From Streptomyces marincola (lineage in GTDB: Bacteria; Actinomycetota; Actinomycetes; Streptomycetales; Streptomycetaceae): DNA of 64,000 bases. The stretch is from assembly GCF_020410765.1 (NCBI RefSeq), contig NZ_CP084541.1, forward strand, positions 5,289,001 to 5,353,000, in the 5' to 3' direction. Positions 34,500-43,444 of this stretch are shown in pieces. The translations under genes and the position numbers were made by a program. The notes beneath the pieces are model-generated. The model worked only from the letters and a program-made list of their open reading frames with translations. It was not told the origin of the DNA and did no database searches. Each line of letters begins with the position of its first letter. Within the stretch, counting starts at the first letter, position 1.

Positions 34500-35687
34500 T
34501 CAGGTGCCGGGGAACGCGCCCGGCCCCCGGGGGGCCCGCAACCGCGCGGTCTTGAGCGCCATGTGCAGCAGCAGCCGGTCCGTTCCCGTGCCGAGGTCGA
34601 GGCCGGTGAGGCGCTCGACCCGCGCGAGGCGGTAGTACAGCGTCTGCCGGTGGATGCCCAGGGCGGCTGCCGTGCGGGCGGCCTGACCCGCGTGGTCGAG
34701 GAACACCTCGGCGGTGCGCGCGAGCTGGGCGTGCTCCGGGGCGAGCAGCGGCGCGACCGCGGGGTCGGGCGCGGCCTCGGGCAGGGCCGTGAGCAGCCGG
34801 TAGGGGCCGAGCCCCGCCCACTCGGCGACCGGGCCCCGGTGCCGTTCCGCGGCGGCGGCGCGCGCGGCGGCCAGCGCCTCGCGCCACGCTTCCGGCAGCG
34901 CGTCGGGGCCGGTCCGCGCGTCGCCGATGCCCGCGGTGGCGCCGCCGCGCAGCCGCTCGGCCACCGTCCGCGCGGCAGCGGGACGGGCCAGGGCGGCGAG
35001 CGCGGGCGCGGCCCCCTGCGGCGAGCCGGGCCGCGCGGGCACGAGGCACTGCGCGAGGGAGCCGGGCGGGGCCGTCGGCACGCCGGCCGCCGTCGCGCGT
35101 TCCGTGCCGGGCCAGGGCAGCACGGCGACCATCGTCAACGGCCCGTCCGCGGCAGGGCCCAGGGCCGCGGCCAGCGCGGCGCCCGCGCCCTGCCCGGTCT
35201 CCGCGAGCACGGCGTGCAGCAGCTCGCCGAGCCTGGCGCCGGCCCGCGCCTCCTCGGCGAGCAGCGTTCCGATGCGCCCGGCCGTGTCCATGGCGGCCGA
35301 GAGGCGCGGGTCGTCGAGCGCGATCGCGCCGTCGTCGAGCAGCCAGATGTAGCCGTGGACGACCGCGCCGTGCCGCGCCGGCAGGCAGATCCGGCCCGTG
35401 AGCACGCCGGCGGACGGCTCGGGCGGGATGCGCACAGGACCGCGCGCCGTGGTGATGCCGAACGCCTCGAACCACTGGCGCACCGCGGGCGACGAGCGCC
35501 TGCGCAGGATGGAACGGGTCCGCACCGGGTCCATGACCTGGTCGTCCTCGCTCTCGTGGGCGCCGAACGCGATCAGCGCGAAGTCCCGCCCCTCCAGCGT
35601 CGCCGGGGTGCCCAGGAGCACGGTGACCTCGTCGATCAGATGCTGGTAGTCCGTTCGCACGCCCCGTCGCACCTCCTCGCCGGCCAT
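34500..35687 (-). CDS. PucR-family transcriptional regulator, probably of proline catabolism
   Basis: A 395-aa regulator. The C-terminal PucR-type helix-turn-helix is clear (LDHAGQAARTAAALGIHRQTLYYRLARVERLTGLDL region). The N-terminal and central parts resemble a GAF/CdaR-like sensory region. It is transcribed away from the proline dehydrogenase and P5C dehydrogenase genes, with a 122-bp shared promoter region. By analogy with other Streptomyces proline catabolic loci it is likely their regulator (PutR-like). Direct evidence of an operator is lacking. Confidence 0.85.
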   Translation of the reverse strand: MAGEEVRRGVRTDYQHLIDEVTVLLGTPATLEGRDFALIAFGAHESEDDQVMDPVRTRSILRRRSSPAVRQWFEAFGITTARGPVRIPPEPSAGVLTGRICLPARHGAVVHGYIWLLDDGAIALDDPRLSAAMDTAGRIGTLLAEEARAGARLGELLHAVLAETGQGAGAALAAALGPAADGPLTMVAVLPWPGTERATAAGVPTAPPGSLAQCLVPARPGSPQGAAPALAALARPAAARTVAERLRGGATAGIGDARTGPDALPEAWREALAAARAAAAERHRGPVAEWAGLGPYRLLTALPEAAPDPAVAPLLAPEHAQLARTAEVFLDHAGQAARTAAALGIHRQTLYYRLARVERLTGLDLGTGTDRLLLHMALKTARLRAPRGPGAFPGT

Positions 35688-35809
35688 TGTCCCCCGTTCT
35701 CATACAAGTGTCTGAGACTGGTGACACGGATGCCGGACACCTGTCGATGGCAGCGGACCCGGGCGGAACCTACCTTCTCGGTAACGCCCCTCGTACCCGG
35801 AGGTGACCC

Positions 35810-36757
35810 GTGCTGGGACCCGCCCTTCTCGCCGCGGCGCGCAGTGACGGCATCCGCCGCCTGGTCTCCGCCGCGCCCGTGACCCGTTCCGTCGTGGACC
35901 GCTTCGTCGCGGGGGAGCGGCTGCCCGAGGCGGTCGCGGTCTCCGCCGGGCTGATCGGGTCGGGACTGACGGTCACGCTCGACCACTTGGGCGAGGACGT
36001 GACCGACCGGGCCCAGGCGCTGCGCACCCGTGACGCCTACCTGGCGCTCACCGAGGCGCTGACGCGGGCGGGCTTCGGCGCCGCCGCCGCGGGCACCGAC
36101 GGGGCCGCGGAGCTGTCCGTGAAGCTGTCCGCCTTCGGCCAGGCCCTGCCGGGCGGGCACGATCTGGCCCTCCGGAACGTGCGCCCGGTCGTGGAGGCCG
36201 CCGCCGCGGCCGGCATCGGCGTCACCCTGGACATGGAGGACCACGGCACCACGGACTCGACCCTCGCCGTGCACCGCGAGCTGCGCGAGGAGTTCCCCGC
36301 CACCGGCGCCGTCGTGCAGTCCTGCCTGCTGCGCACCGAGGATGACTGCCGCGCGCTCGCCGCCGCGGGGGCCAGGGTGCGGCTGGTCAAGGGCGCCTAC
36401 CGCGAGCCCGCCGCCGTGGCCCACCAGGAGCGGCGCGCGGTGGACCTGAGCTATGTCCGCTGCCTGCGCATCCTGCTCGCGGGCGGCGGCTACCCGATGC
36501 TGGGCACGCACGACCCGCGCCTGATCGCCATCGCGCAGACGGTCGCGGAGCGGCTGGGCCGGAAGCCGGACGGGTACGAGTTCCAGATGCTGTACGGCAT
36601 ACGCGAGCACGAGCAGCGCCGGCTGGCGGCGGAGGGGCACCGCGTGCGCGTCTACGTGCCGTACGGCACCGACTGGTACGCCTACTTCATGCGGCGGCTG
36701 GCCGAGCGGCCCGCGAACCTGACGTTCTTCCTGCGCTCCCTCGCGTCGAGGAGCTGA
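35810..36757 (+). CDS. Proline dehydrogenase
   Basis: A 315-aa monofunctional, FAD-dependent proline dehydrogenase that oxidises proline to pyrroline-5-carboxylate. TIM-barrel landmarks are LSVKLSAFG, VTLDMEDHGTTD, RLVKGAYREP, MLGTHDPRLI and the C-terminal RVYVPYGTDWYAYFMRRLAERPAN, which holds the arginines that bind the substrate. The GTG at 35810 has GGAGGTGA five nt upstream, the strongest ribosome site in the area. The P5C dehydrogenase gene follows after 113 bp. Confidence 0.95.
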   Translation: MLGPALLAAARSDGIRRLVSAAPVTRSVVDRFVAGERLPEAVAVSAGLIGSGLTVTLDHLGEDVTDRAQALRTRDAYLALTEALTRAGFGAAAAGTDGAAELSVKLSAFGQALPGGHDLALRNVRPVVEAAAAAGIGVTLDMEDHGTTDSTLAVHRELREEFPATGAVVQSCLLRTEDDCRALAAAGARVRLVKGAYREPAAVAHQERRAVDLSYVRCLRILLAGGGYPMLGTHDPRLIAIAQTVAERLGRKPDGYEFQMLYGIREHEQRRLAAEGHRVRVYVPYGTDWYAYFMRRLAERPANLTFFLRSLASRS

Positions 36758-36870
36758 GCCCCGCGCGACCCGGCCGGACCGCCGCGCCGACCGGTCCGAC
36801 CGCCCCTGAGGCCGGCGGCCGGCGCCGACCGAACCGACAGCCAACGCACCACCCGAAGGAGTTGACGGCC

Positions 36871-38502
36871 ATGGACGCCGTGACCCAGGTCCCCGTGCCG
36901 GCGAACGAGCCCGTGCACACCTACGCCCCCGGCTCCCCCGAGCGCGCCCGACTGGAGCGGAAGCTGAAGGAGCTGGCCGAGAACCCGATCGAGCTGCCCA
37001 TGACCATCGGCGGCACGGAGCGGCTCGGCGGCGGCGAGCGCTTCGACGTGGTGCAGCCGCACCGCCACGCGGCGCGGCTCGGCACGGGCGCGCACGCCAC
37101 CGCGCGGGACGCGCGGGACGCCATCGACGCCGCGCTCGCGGCGGCGCCGGCGTGGCGGGCGCTGCCGTTCGACGACCGGGCGGCGGTGTTCCTGCGGGCC
37201 GCTGAGCTGCTGTCCGGGCCGTGGCGGGAGACGATCGCGGCCTCCACGATGCTCGGGCAGTCCAAGACCGTGCAGCAGGCCGAGATCGACGCGCCCTGCG
37301 AGCTGATCGACTTCTGGCGCTTCAACGTCCACTTCGCCCGGGAGATCCTGGCCGAGCAGCCGCCCGTGCAGCCCAAGGGCGTCTGGAACCGGATGGACTT
37401 CCGGCCGCTCGAAGGGTTCGTCTACGCCGTCACGCCGTTCAACTTCACGGCGATCGCCGGCAACCTGCCGAGCGCCCCGGCCCTCATGGGCAACGTGGTG
37501 GTGTGGAAGCCGTCGCCCACCCAGACGCACTCGGCGGTGCTGCTGATGCGCCTGCTCAAGGAGGCGGGGCTGCCCGACGGCGTGATCAACCTGGTGACCG
37601 GCGACGGGCGCGCGGTGTCCGAGGTGGCGCTGCCGCACCCCGACCTGGCCGGCATCCACTTCACCGGCTCGACGGCGACGTTCCGGTACCTGTGGCAGCA
37701 GGTCGGCACCCACCTGGAGAACTACCGCGGCTACCCGCGGATCGTGGGGGAGACCGGCGGCAAGGACTTCATCGTCGTGCACCCCACGGCCGACCCGGCG
37801 GCCGTGAAGACCGCGATCGTCCGCGGGGCGTTCGAGTACCAGGGGCAGAAGTGCTCGGCGGCCTCGCGCGCCTACGTGCCGCGTTCGCTGTGGGAGGGCG
37901 GCCTGCGGGACGCGGTGGTGGCGGAGACCGAGAGCCTCACGATGGGCGACCCGTCCGATCTGTCGCACTTCATGGCCGCCGTGATCGACGAGCGCGCGTT
38001 CGGCAGGGTCAGGGCCGCGCTGGAACGGGCGGCCGCCGACCCCTCGTGCGAGATCGTCGCGGGCGGCACGTGCGACGACTCGGTCGGCTGGTTCGTGCGC
38101 CCGACGGTGATCACCTGTTCCGACCCGGAGAACGAGGTGTTCCGCACCGAGTACTTCGGTCCGGTCATCGCCGTTCACGTGTACGAGGATGACGACTTCG
38201 ACGCCATGCTCGACCAGATGGAGTCCGTCGCCGACTACGCGCTGACCGGTGCTTTCTTCTCGGGCGACCGGGCGCTCGCGGCCCGGGTCAGTGAGCGGCT
38301 GCGCTTCGCGGCGGGGAACTTCTACCTCAACGACAAGCCGACAGGATCGGTCGTCGGCCAGCAGCCCTTCGGCGGCGCGCGGGCCTCCGGCACCAACGAC
38401 AAGGCGGGCTCGAAGTTCAACCTGCTGCGCTGGGCCTCGCCCCGGGTCGTCAAGGAGACCCTGGTGCCGCCGACCGACTACCGCTACCCGCACATGGGCT
38501 GA
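36871..38502 (+). CDS. pruA: 1-pyrroline-5-carboxylate dehydrogenase
   Basis: A 543-aa aldehyde dehydrogenase that converts glutamate semialdehyde to glutamate with NAD+. It has the class-specific VGETGGKDF (active-site Glu) and FEYQGQKCSAASRAYVP with the catalytic Cys, plus the C-terminal NFYLNDKPTGSVVGQQPFGG. ATG 36871 is preceded by AAGGAG. A TTG nine nt earlier is less likely. With the preceding proline dehydrogenase it completes proline catabolism to glutamate. Confidence 0.95.
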   Translation: MDAVTQVPVPANEPVHTYAPGSPERARLERKLKELAENPIELPMTIGGTERLGGGERFDVVQPHRHAARLGTGAHATARDARDAIDAALAAAPAWRALPFDDRAAVFLRAAELLSGPWRETIAASTMLGQSKTVQQAEIDAPCELIDFWRFNVHFAREILAEQPPVQPKGVWNRMDFRPLEGFVYAVTPFNFTAIAGNLPSAPALMGNVVVWKPSPTQTHSAVLLMRLLKEAGLPDGVINLVTGDGRAVSEVALPHPDLAGIHFTGSTATFRYLWQQVGTHLENYRGYPRIVGETGGKDFIVVHPTADPAAVKTAIVRGAFEYQGQKCSAASRAYVPRSLWEGGLRDAVVAETESLTMGDPSDLSHFMAAVIDERAFGRVRAALERAAADPSCEIVAGGTCDDSVGWFVRPTVITCSDPENEVFRTEYFGPVIAVHVYEDDDFDAMLDQMESVADYALTGAFFSGDRALAARVSERLRFAAGNFYLNDKPTGSVVGQQPFGGARASGTNDKAGSKFNLLRWASPRVVKETLVPPTDYRYPHMG

Positions 38503-38514
38503 GGACCGGCAGGG

Positions 38515-38557
38515 CCCGGCCCGGCGCGCGCGGCCGGTCCGCGCGCCCCGGGCCGGG
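38515..38557 (+). terminator. Terminator after pruA
   Basis: 19-bp arms (38515-38533 with 38539-38557) pair with one mismatch around a 5-nt loop. The remaining 200 bp before the next reading frame show no further feature. Confidence 0.7.
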
Positions 38558-38755
38558 TGGCGGCTCGCGCCCCCGGAGTCCCTGGCGCCCCGTCCGGCAC
38601 AGGCGTAACGGCCGGGGGCGGCGTTCGTCTCAGATAGTAGGACGCCCAGGTATTTGGCGAGACATTACGGCGCCCCACCGCTAGTTTTGTGGAGGTCGCA
38701 CTTCGGGCACCGTCGCCCCCTGCCGTCCCGTCTCCCTCACTGGAGCTGATCCGCC

Positions 38756-38944
38756 ATGGACGCCACCGCAACGCTTCCCCAGCGCGGCACCACCACCACG
38801 CACGCCGAGCCGACCCGGCGGAGGGCGCTCGGCCGGGCCCGCGCCGCGGCGCGGGAGGCGCGCGAGGCCAGCCGCAGGCAGGCCGCCGCCGCCCTCCAGT
38901 GCGCGCTCGACCGCCGGGACAACGGCGGCACCGGCGGCCACTGA
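38756..38944 (+). CDS. Small basic protein upstream of leuB, unknown function
   Basis: A 62-aa reading frame with a Thr-rich N-terminus (QRGTTTTHAEPTRR) and a long Arg/Ala/Glu helix (RRALGRARAAAREAREASRRQ). TGGAG lies about 10 nt before the ATG. I recall a small hypothetical gene at this place between the P5C dehydrogenase and leuB genes in S. coelicolor. The composition is biased and no domain is seen, so it may not be real. Confidence 0.45.
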   Translation: MDATATLPQRGTTTTHAEPTRRRALGRARAAAREAREASRRQAAAALQCALDRRDNGGTGGH

Positions 38945-39027
38945 CGCCGCTCGCCGCCGCCCGGCCCGCCCGCTCGGCAGTCCTGTCCACATGCTGGACG
39001 CATCGTGTCGCTTCCTGGGACGCCGCG

Positions 39028-39033
39028 TATGGT
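39028..39033 (+). promoter_or_regulatory. Putative -10 hexamer of leuB
   Basis: TATGGT is followed by 6 nt and the ATG at 39040. There is no Shine-Dalgarno sequence, so a leaderless mRNA is likely. Confidence 0.5.
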
Positions 39034-39039
39034 CGCCCC

Positions 39040-40083
39040 ATGGCTCGGAGCATCGATCTCGCAGTGATCCCCGGCGACGGCATCGGCCCTGAGGTGGTGG
39101 CCGAGGGACTCAAGGTCCTCGCCGCCGCCCTGCCCCAGGACGTCAAGCTGGAGACGACCGAGTACGACCTCGGGGCCGCGCGCTGGCACGCCACCGGCGA
39201 GACCCTTCCCGACGCCGAGCTGGAACGGCTGGCCCGGCACGACGCCATCCTGCTCGGCGCCATCGGCGACCCGTCGGTCCCCTCCGGGGTCCTGGAGCGC
39301 GGCCTGCTGCTGAAGCTGCGCTTCGCGTTCGACCACTTCGTCAACCTCAGGCCGAGCCGCCTCTTCCCGAACACGGCCACCCCGCTGGCCGGGCGCCCCG
39401 ACATCGACTTCGTCGTCGTCCGCGAGGGCACCGAGGGGCCGTACGTCGGCAACGGCGGTTCCATGCGCACCGGCACGCCCGCCGAGGTCGCCACCGAGGT
39501 CAGCATCAACACCGCCTACGGCGTGGAGCGCGTCGTGCGCGACGCCTTCGAACGCGCCGCCGCGCGCCCGGCCAGGAAGCTGACCCTGGTCCACAAGAAC
39601 AACGTCCTGGTGCACGCCGGCCACCTGTGGAAGAACACGGTCGACCGCGTCGCCGCCGAGTACCCGCAGGTCACCACCGACTACCTGCACGTCGACGCGG
39701 CCACGATCTTCTTCGTCACGCAGCCGGAGCGCTTCGACGTCATCGTCACCGACAACCTCTTCGGCGACATCCTCACCGACCTGGCCGCCGCCGTCACCGG
39801 CGGCATCGGCCTCGCCGCGTCCGGGAACATCAACCCGGCCGGCACGTTCCCGTCGATGTTCGAGCCGGTCCACGGCTCCGCGCCCGACATCGCCGGCACC
39901 GGCAAGGCCGACCCCACGGCCACCGTGCTGTCCGTCGCCCTGCTGCTGCGCCACCTCGGCCACGAGGCCGAGGCCGCACGCGTCGAGGACGCGGTCAGCG
40001 CCGATCTCGCCGCCCGCGACACCGCCTCGCCCCGCACCACGCGGGAGATCGGTGACGACCTCGCCAGGCGAGTAGCGGGCTAG
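39040..40083 (+). CDS. leuB: 3-isopropylmalate dehydrogenase
   Basis: LeuB (347 aa) oxidatively decarboxylates 3-isopropylmalate to 2-oxoisocaproate with NAD+. It has the start IPGDGIGPEVVAEG, the substrate arginines around LLLKLRFAFDHFVNLRPSR, VREGTEGPYVGNGG, the HKNNVLVHAGHLW segment with its lysine, and DNLFGDILTDLAAAVTGGIGLAASGNINP. This is the actinobacterial type. ATG 39040 lies 6 nt after a -10-like TATGGT. It works with leuC at the end of the window and ilvE just downstream. Confidence 0.95.
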   Translation: MARSIDLAVIPGDGIGPEVVAEGLKVLAAALPQDVKLETTEYDLGAARWHATGETLPDAELERLARHDAILLGAIGDPSVPSGVLERGLLLKLRFAFDHFVNLRPSRLFPNTATPLAGRPDIDFVVVREGTEGPYVGNGGSMRTGTPAEVATEVSINTAYGVERVVRDAFERAAARPARKLTLVHKNNVLVHAGHLWKNTVDRVAAEYPQVTTDYLHVDAATIFFVTQPERFDVIVTDNLFGDILTDLAAAVTGGIGLAASGNINPAGTFPSMFEPVHGSAPDIAGTGKADPTATVLSVALLLRHLGHEAEAARVEDAVSADLAARDTASPRTTREIGDDLARRVAG

Positions 40084-40103
40084 CCCGCCGGCTCGTACCA
40101 CGT

Positions 40104-40129
40104 GCCGCCGGGTCCGGGTGCCCGGCGGC
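40104..40129 (+). terminator. Hairpin after leuB
   Basis: A 10-bp stem (40104-40113 with 40120-40129, one G-T) lies 20 bp after the leuB stop. The rest of the 228-bp gap before ilvE should hold the ilvE promoter; TACCGT at 40253-40258 is a weak -10 candidate. Confidence 0.5.
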
Positions 40130-40311
40130 TTACGCGAGTCCGCGGCCGGGTGCCACCATCGTTCCCTGGGCCGCCAGAACCTCCCGCCAGTCGCGGGACC
40201 CGAGCGACAATCGGACGCGGGGCTTTCGCCTCCCGATGCTCGGACGTCCTAATACCGTGTGGGCGACGGGCAGGCGGCCCGCCAGAACCCGACGTGAAGG
40301 ACGCGTATCCC

Positions 40312-41415
40312 ATGACCACCCGCATCCCGTTCGACCTCAAGCCCGCCGCCCAGCCGTTGTCCGACGAGGAGCGCGCCGCCGCGCTCGCCAACCCCGGGTT
40401 CGGCCGCTACTTCACCGACCACATGGTCACCATCCGCTGGACGGAGGGCCGCGGCTGGCACGACGCGCGGCTCCAGCCCTACGCGCCCGTCCCGATGGAC
40501 CCGGCGACCATGGTGCTCCACTACGGGCAGGAGATCTTCGAGGGGCTCAAGGCGTACCGGCAGCCCGACGGTTCCGTCGCGGTCTTCCGCCCGGAGGCCA
40601 ACGGCCGGCGCTTCCAGCTCTCCGCGCGCCGGCTCGCGATGCCGGAGCTTCCGGTCGACACGTTCGTCGAGGCGATCGACCTGCTCGTCGCCCAGGACGA
40701 GGCATGGGTGCCGACGGAGGGGGAGCAGTCGCTCTACCTGCGCCCCTTCATGTTCGCCACCGAGGTGGGCCTCGGCATCAACCGGCCGGCCAACGAGTAC
40801 CTGTTCATGATCATCGCCTCGCCCGCCGGCGCCTACTTCCCGCGCGGCATCAAGCCCGTCTCCGTCTGGCTCTCCCAGGAGTACGTGCGGGCCGCTCCCG
40901 GCGGCACGGGCGAGGCCAAGTGCGGCGGCAACTACGCCTCGGCCTTCGTCGCGCAGGCCGAGGCCACCCGGCAGGGCTGCGACCAGGTGGTCTGGCTGGA
41001 CGCGAACGAGCGCCGGTGGGTCGAGGAGATGGGAGGAATGAACCTGTACTTCGTCAAGGGCTCGGGCGACGGGGCGACCATCTCGACCCCGGCCCTGACC
41101 GGCACGCTCCTGCCCGGCATCACCCGTGACTCGCTGCTGACCATCGCGGGTGACCTCGGCTACGCGACGGAGGAGACCCGCATCTCCACCGAGGACTGGC
41201 GGCGCGGGAACGAGGACGGCAGCCTCACCGAGGTCTTCGCCTGCGGCACCGCCGCCGTGATCACGCCCGTCGGCTCGGTGAAGTCGGCCGCCGCCGAATG
41301 GACCGTCGGCGACGGGCAGCCCGGCGCGATCACCATGCGGCTGCGGGAGGAACTGCTCGGCATCCAGACGGGAACGGTCGCCGACCGGCACGGATGGATG
41401 CACCGCATCGTCTGA
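40312..41415 (+). CDS. ilvE: Branched-chain amino acid aminotransferase
   Basis: IlvE (367 aa) is a fold-type IV PLP enzyme that makes Val, Leu and Ile from their 2-oxoacids using glutamate. It is the long, eukaryote-like BCAT type. It shows the N-terminal FGRYFTDHMVTIRW, LHYGQEIFEGLKAYR, the PLP lysine in EAKCGGNYASAF, and GGMNLYFV and EVFACGTAAVITPVG. GAAGGA precedes the ATG at 40312. It lies between leuB and cimA, so three pathway genes are clustered here. Confidence 0.95.
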   Translation: MTTRIPFDLKPAAQPLSDEERAAALANPGFGRYFTDHMVTIRWTEGRGWHDARLQPYAPVPMDPATMVLHYGQEIFEGLKAYRQPDGSVAVFRPEANGRRFQLSARRLAMPELPVDTFVEAIDLLVAQDEAWVPTEGEQSLYLRPFMFATEVGLGINRPANEYLFMIIASPAGAYFPRGIKPVSVWLSQEYVRAAPGGTGEAKCGGNYASAFVAQAEATRQGCDQVVWLDANERRWVEEMGGMNLYFVKGSGDGATISTPALTGTLLPGITRDSLLTIAGDLGYATEETRISTEDWRRGNEDGSLTEVFACGTAAVITPVGSVKSAAAEWTVGDGQPGAITMRLREELLGIQTGTVADRHGWMHRIV

Positions 41416-41423
41416 CCCGCGCA

Positions 41424-41445
41424 CGCCCGCGAAAGCGCGCGGGCG
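41424..41445 (+). terminator. Weak hairpin after ilvE
   Basis: An 8-bp stem (41424-41431 with 41438-41445) lies 8 bp after the ilvE stop. It may terminate ilvE transcription before the cimA leader. Confidence 0.4.
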
Positions 41446-41498
41446 CGCGAACCGGTCCGGATCGTGAGACGGCAGGTGGCACGGGCCGACCCCTGTGC

Positions 41499-41504
41499 CA
41501 CACT
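41499..41504 (+). promoter_or_regulatory. Putative -10 hexamer of the cimA leader
   Basis: CACACT ends 6 nt before the leader ATG at 41511. An inverted repeat GTGGCAC...GTGCCAC lies just upstream and overlaps the hexamer. No good -35 is seen. Confidence 0.4.
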
Positions 41505-41510
41505 GCCCCC

Positions 41511-41561
41511 ATGCTTTCCTCCACCATGATTATTGGTGACCGGCGCGCCGGTCCGTGGTGA
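41511..41561 (+). CDS. cimA leader peptide (isoleucine attenuator)
   Basis: A 16-codon reading frame, MLSSTMIIGDRRAGPW, with two adjacent Ile codons, both written ATT. ATT is very rare in this sequence, where Ile is nearly always ATC. A terminator hairpin follows 20 bp after the stop, then the cimA ribosome site. The layout matches ribosome-mediated attenuation responding to isoleucine. An internal ATG at 41526 would give a shorter peptide starting directly at Met-Ile-Ile. Confidence 0.75.
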   Translation: MLSSTMIIGDRRAGPW

Positions 41562-41580
41562 CCGACCCGGACCCGCGTGC

Positions 41581-41613
41581 AGACCTCTCGCATCCGCGAG
41601 GGGTCTTTTCGTT
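41581..41613 (+). terminator. cimA attenuator terminator
   Basis: An 11-bp stem (41581-41591 with 41596-41606, one G-T) with loop ATCC runs into a T-rich tail (TTTTCGTTTT region). Confidence 0.8.
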
Positions 41614-41647
41614 TTCTGGTACTCGCCGAACAGGAGCAGCCACCGCC

Positions 41648-43261
41648 ATGACGACGGACGATCCGGGCCCCTGGGAGCCCGCCGACGCCTTCCACGTGTT
41701 CGACACCACGCTGCGCGACGGCGCGCAGCGCGAGGGCATCAACCTCACCGTGGGCGACAAGCTGACGATCGCCCGCCACCTCGACGAGTTCGGGGTCGGT
41801 TTCATCGAGGGCGGCTGGCCGGGCGCCAACCCCAGGGACACCGAGTTCTTCCGGCGCGCCCGCGAGGAGATCGACTTCCGCAACGCCCGCCTCGTCGCGT
41901 TCGGCGCCACCCGCAGGGCCGGGACCGACGTCGCGGACGACCCCCAGGTGCGGGCGCTGCTCGACTCGGGGGCCTCCGTGGTCACGCTGGTCGCCAAGTC
42001 CCACGAGCGCCACGTGCGCCTGGCGTTGCGCACCACGCCGGAGGAGAACCTGGCGATGGTCCGCGACACGGTCGCGCACCTGCGGGCGCACGGCAGGCGC
42101 GTGTTCGTCGACTGCGAGCACTTCTTCGACGGCTACGCGGCCGACCCCGGCTACGCACTGGACGTCGTGCGCGCGGCGCACGGGGCGGGTGCGGACGTCG
42201 TCGTGCTGTGCGACACCAACGGCGGGATGCTGCCCGCGCGCATCGGCGCGGTCGTCGGGGACGTGGTCGCGGGGACGGGCGCGCGCATCGGCATCCACGC
42301 CCAGGACGACACCGGCTGCGCCGTCGCCAACACCCTGGCGGCCGTCGACGCGGGCGCCACGCACGTCCAGTGCACGGCCAACGGCTACGGGGAGCGGGTC
42401 GGCAACGCCAACCTCTTCCCCGTCGTCGCCGCCCTTGAGCTGAAGTACGACCGCAGGGTGCTGCCGCCGGGAGCGCTGGCGGAGATGACCCGCATCTCCC
42501 ACGCCATCGCCGAGGTCGTCAACCTCACGCCGGCCACGCACCAGCCCTACGTGGGAATCTCCGCCTTCGCCCACAAGGCCGGCCTGCACGCGTCCGCGAT
42601 CAAGGTCGACCCGGACCTGTACCAGCACATCGACCCCGAACTCGTCGGCAACTCCATGCGCATGCTGGTCTCCGACATGGCGGGCCGGGCCTCCGTGGAG
42701 CTGAAGGGCAGGGAGCTCGGGTACGACCTCGACGACCGCGACCTGGTCGGCCGGATCGTCGAGCGGGTCAAGGAGCGCGAGCAGCGGGGCTTCACCTACG
42801 AGGCGGCCGACGCGTCGTTCGAACTGCTGCTGCGCGAGGCCGTGCACGGCGGCCCGCAGCGCTTCTTCCGCCTGGAGTCGTGGCGCGCGATCACCGACCA
42901 GCGCGCCGACGGCTCGGTCGACAACGAGGCCACCGTGCGGCTGTGGGCCAAGGGGGAGCGCGTCCTGGCCAGCGGTGAGGGCAACGGCCCCGTCAACGCC
43001 CTCGACCGCGCCCTGCGCTCCGGCCTCGAACGGACGTTCCCGCAGCTGGCGCGCATCCAGTTGCTGGACTACAAGGTCCGCATCCTGGAGGGCAGGCACG
43101 GCACCCAGTCGACCACCCGGGTCCTGATCACCACGGGGGACGGCACCGCCGAGTGGTCCACGGTGGGGGTCGCGGACAACGTCATCGCGGCCTCCTGGCA
43201 GGCGCTCGACGACGCGTACACCTACGGCCTGCTGCGCGCGGGCCTGCGGCCCGGCGACTGA
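41648..43261 (+). CDS. cimA: (R)-citramalate synthase
   Basis: A 537-aa enzyme of the alpha-isopropylmalate/homocitrate synthase family. HMGL-like domain: FDTTLRDGAQREGINLTVGDK (start of the TIM barrel), the IEGGWPGANPRDTEFF signature of the citramalate branch, HAQDDTGCAVANTLAAVDAG and QCTANGYGERVGNANL. A C-terminal regulatory domain follows. Citramalate synthase condenses pyruvate with acetyl-CoA and leads, via leuCD and leuB, to 2-oxobutyrate for isoleucine without threonine. GGAGCAG precedes the ATG. The Ile-codon leader peptide upstream supports the assignment to isoleucine rather than leucine synthesis. Confidence 0.9.
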   Translation: MTTDDPGPWEPADAFHVFDTTLRDGAQREGINLTVGDKLTIARHLDEFGVGFIEGGWPGANPRDTEFFRRAREEIDFRNARLVAFGATRRAGTDVADDPQVRALLDSGASVVTLVAKSHERHVRLALRTTPEENLAMVRDTVAHLRAHGRRVFVDCEHFFDGYAADPGYALDVVRAAHGAGADVVVLCDTNGGMLPARIGAVVGDVVAGTGARIGIHAQDDTGCAVANTLAAVDAGATHVQCTANGYGERVGNANLFPVVAALELKYDRRVLPPGALAEMTRISHAIAEVVNLTPATHQPYVGISAFAHKAGLHASAIKVDPDLYQHIDPELVGNSMRMLVSDMAGRASVELKGRELGYDLDDRDLVGRIVERVKEREQRGFTYEAADASFELLLREAVHGGPQRFFRLESWRAITDQRADGSVDNEATVRLWAKGERVLASGEGNGPVNALDRALRSGLERTFPQLARIQLLDYKVRILEGRHGTQSTTRVLITTGDGTAEWSTVGVADNVIAASWQALDDAYTYGLLRAGLRPGD

Positions 43262-43277
43262 GCCGTTACCGGACGGT

Positions 43278-43310
43278 GGGCGGCGCTGTGGCCTCCCCAC
43301 AGTGCCGCCC
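43278..43310 (+). terminator. Terminator after cimA
   Basis: A 14-bp stem (43278-43291 with 43297-43310, one G-T) lies 16 bp after the stop codon. Confidence 0.7.
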
Positions 43311-43432
43311 CGGCCCTGCTGTACGGTGTCCGCACCGGGACGGCGGCTGAACTCGCGTTCTGTCCAGCGCGGCCATGAAACGGCTGCGGAGACTGTTCGG
43401 ATCTGACGAGAGCCAACGAGACCGGCGTTTCG

Positions 43433-43438
43433 TAGGGT
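43433..43438 (+). promoter_or_regulatory. Putative -10 hexamer of the acyl-CoA carboxylase genes
   Basis: TAGGGT is followed by 6 nt and the ATG at 43445. No ribosome site is seen. Confidence 0.5.
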
Positions 43439-43444
43439 CTATAC

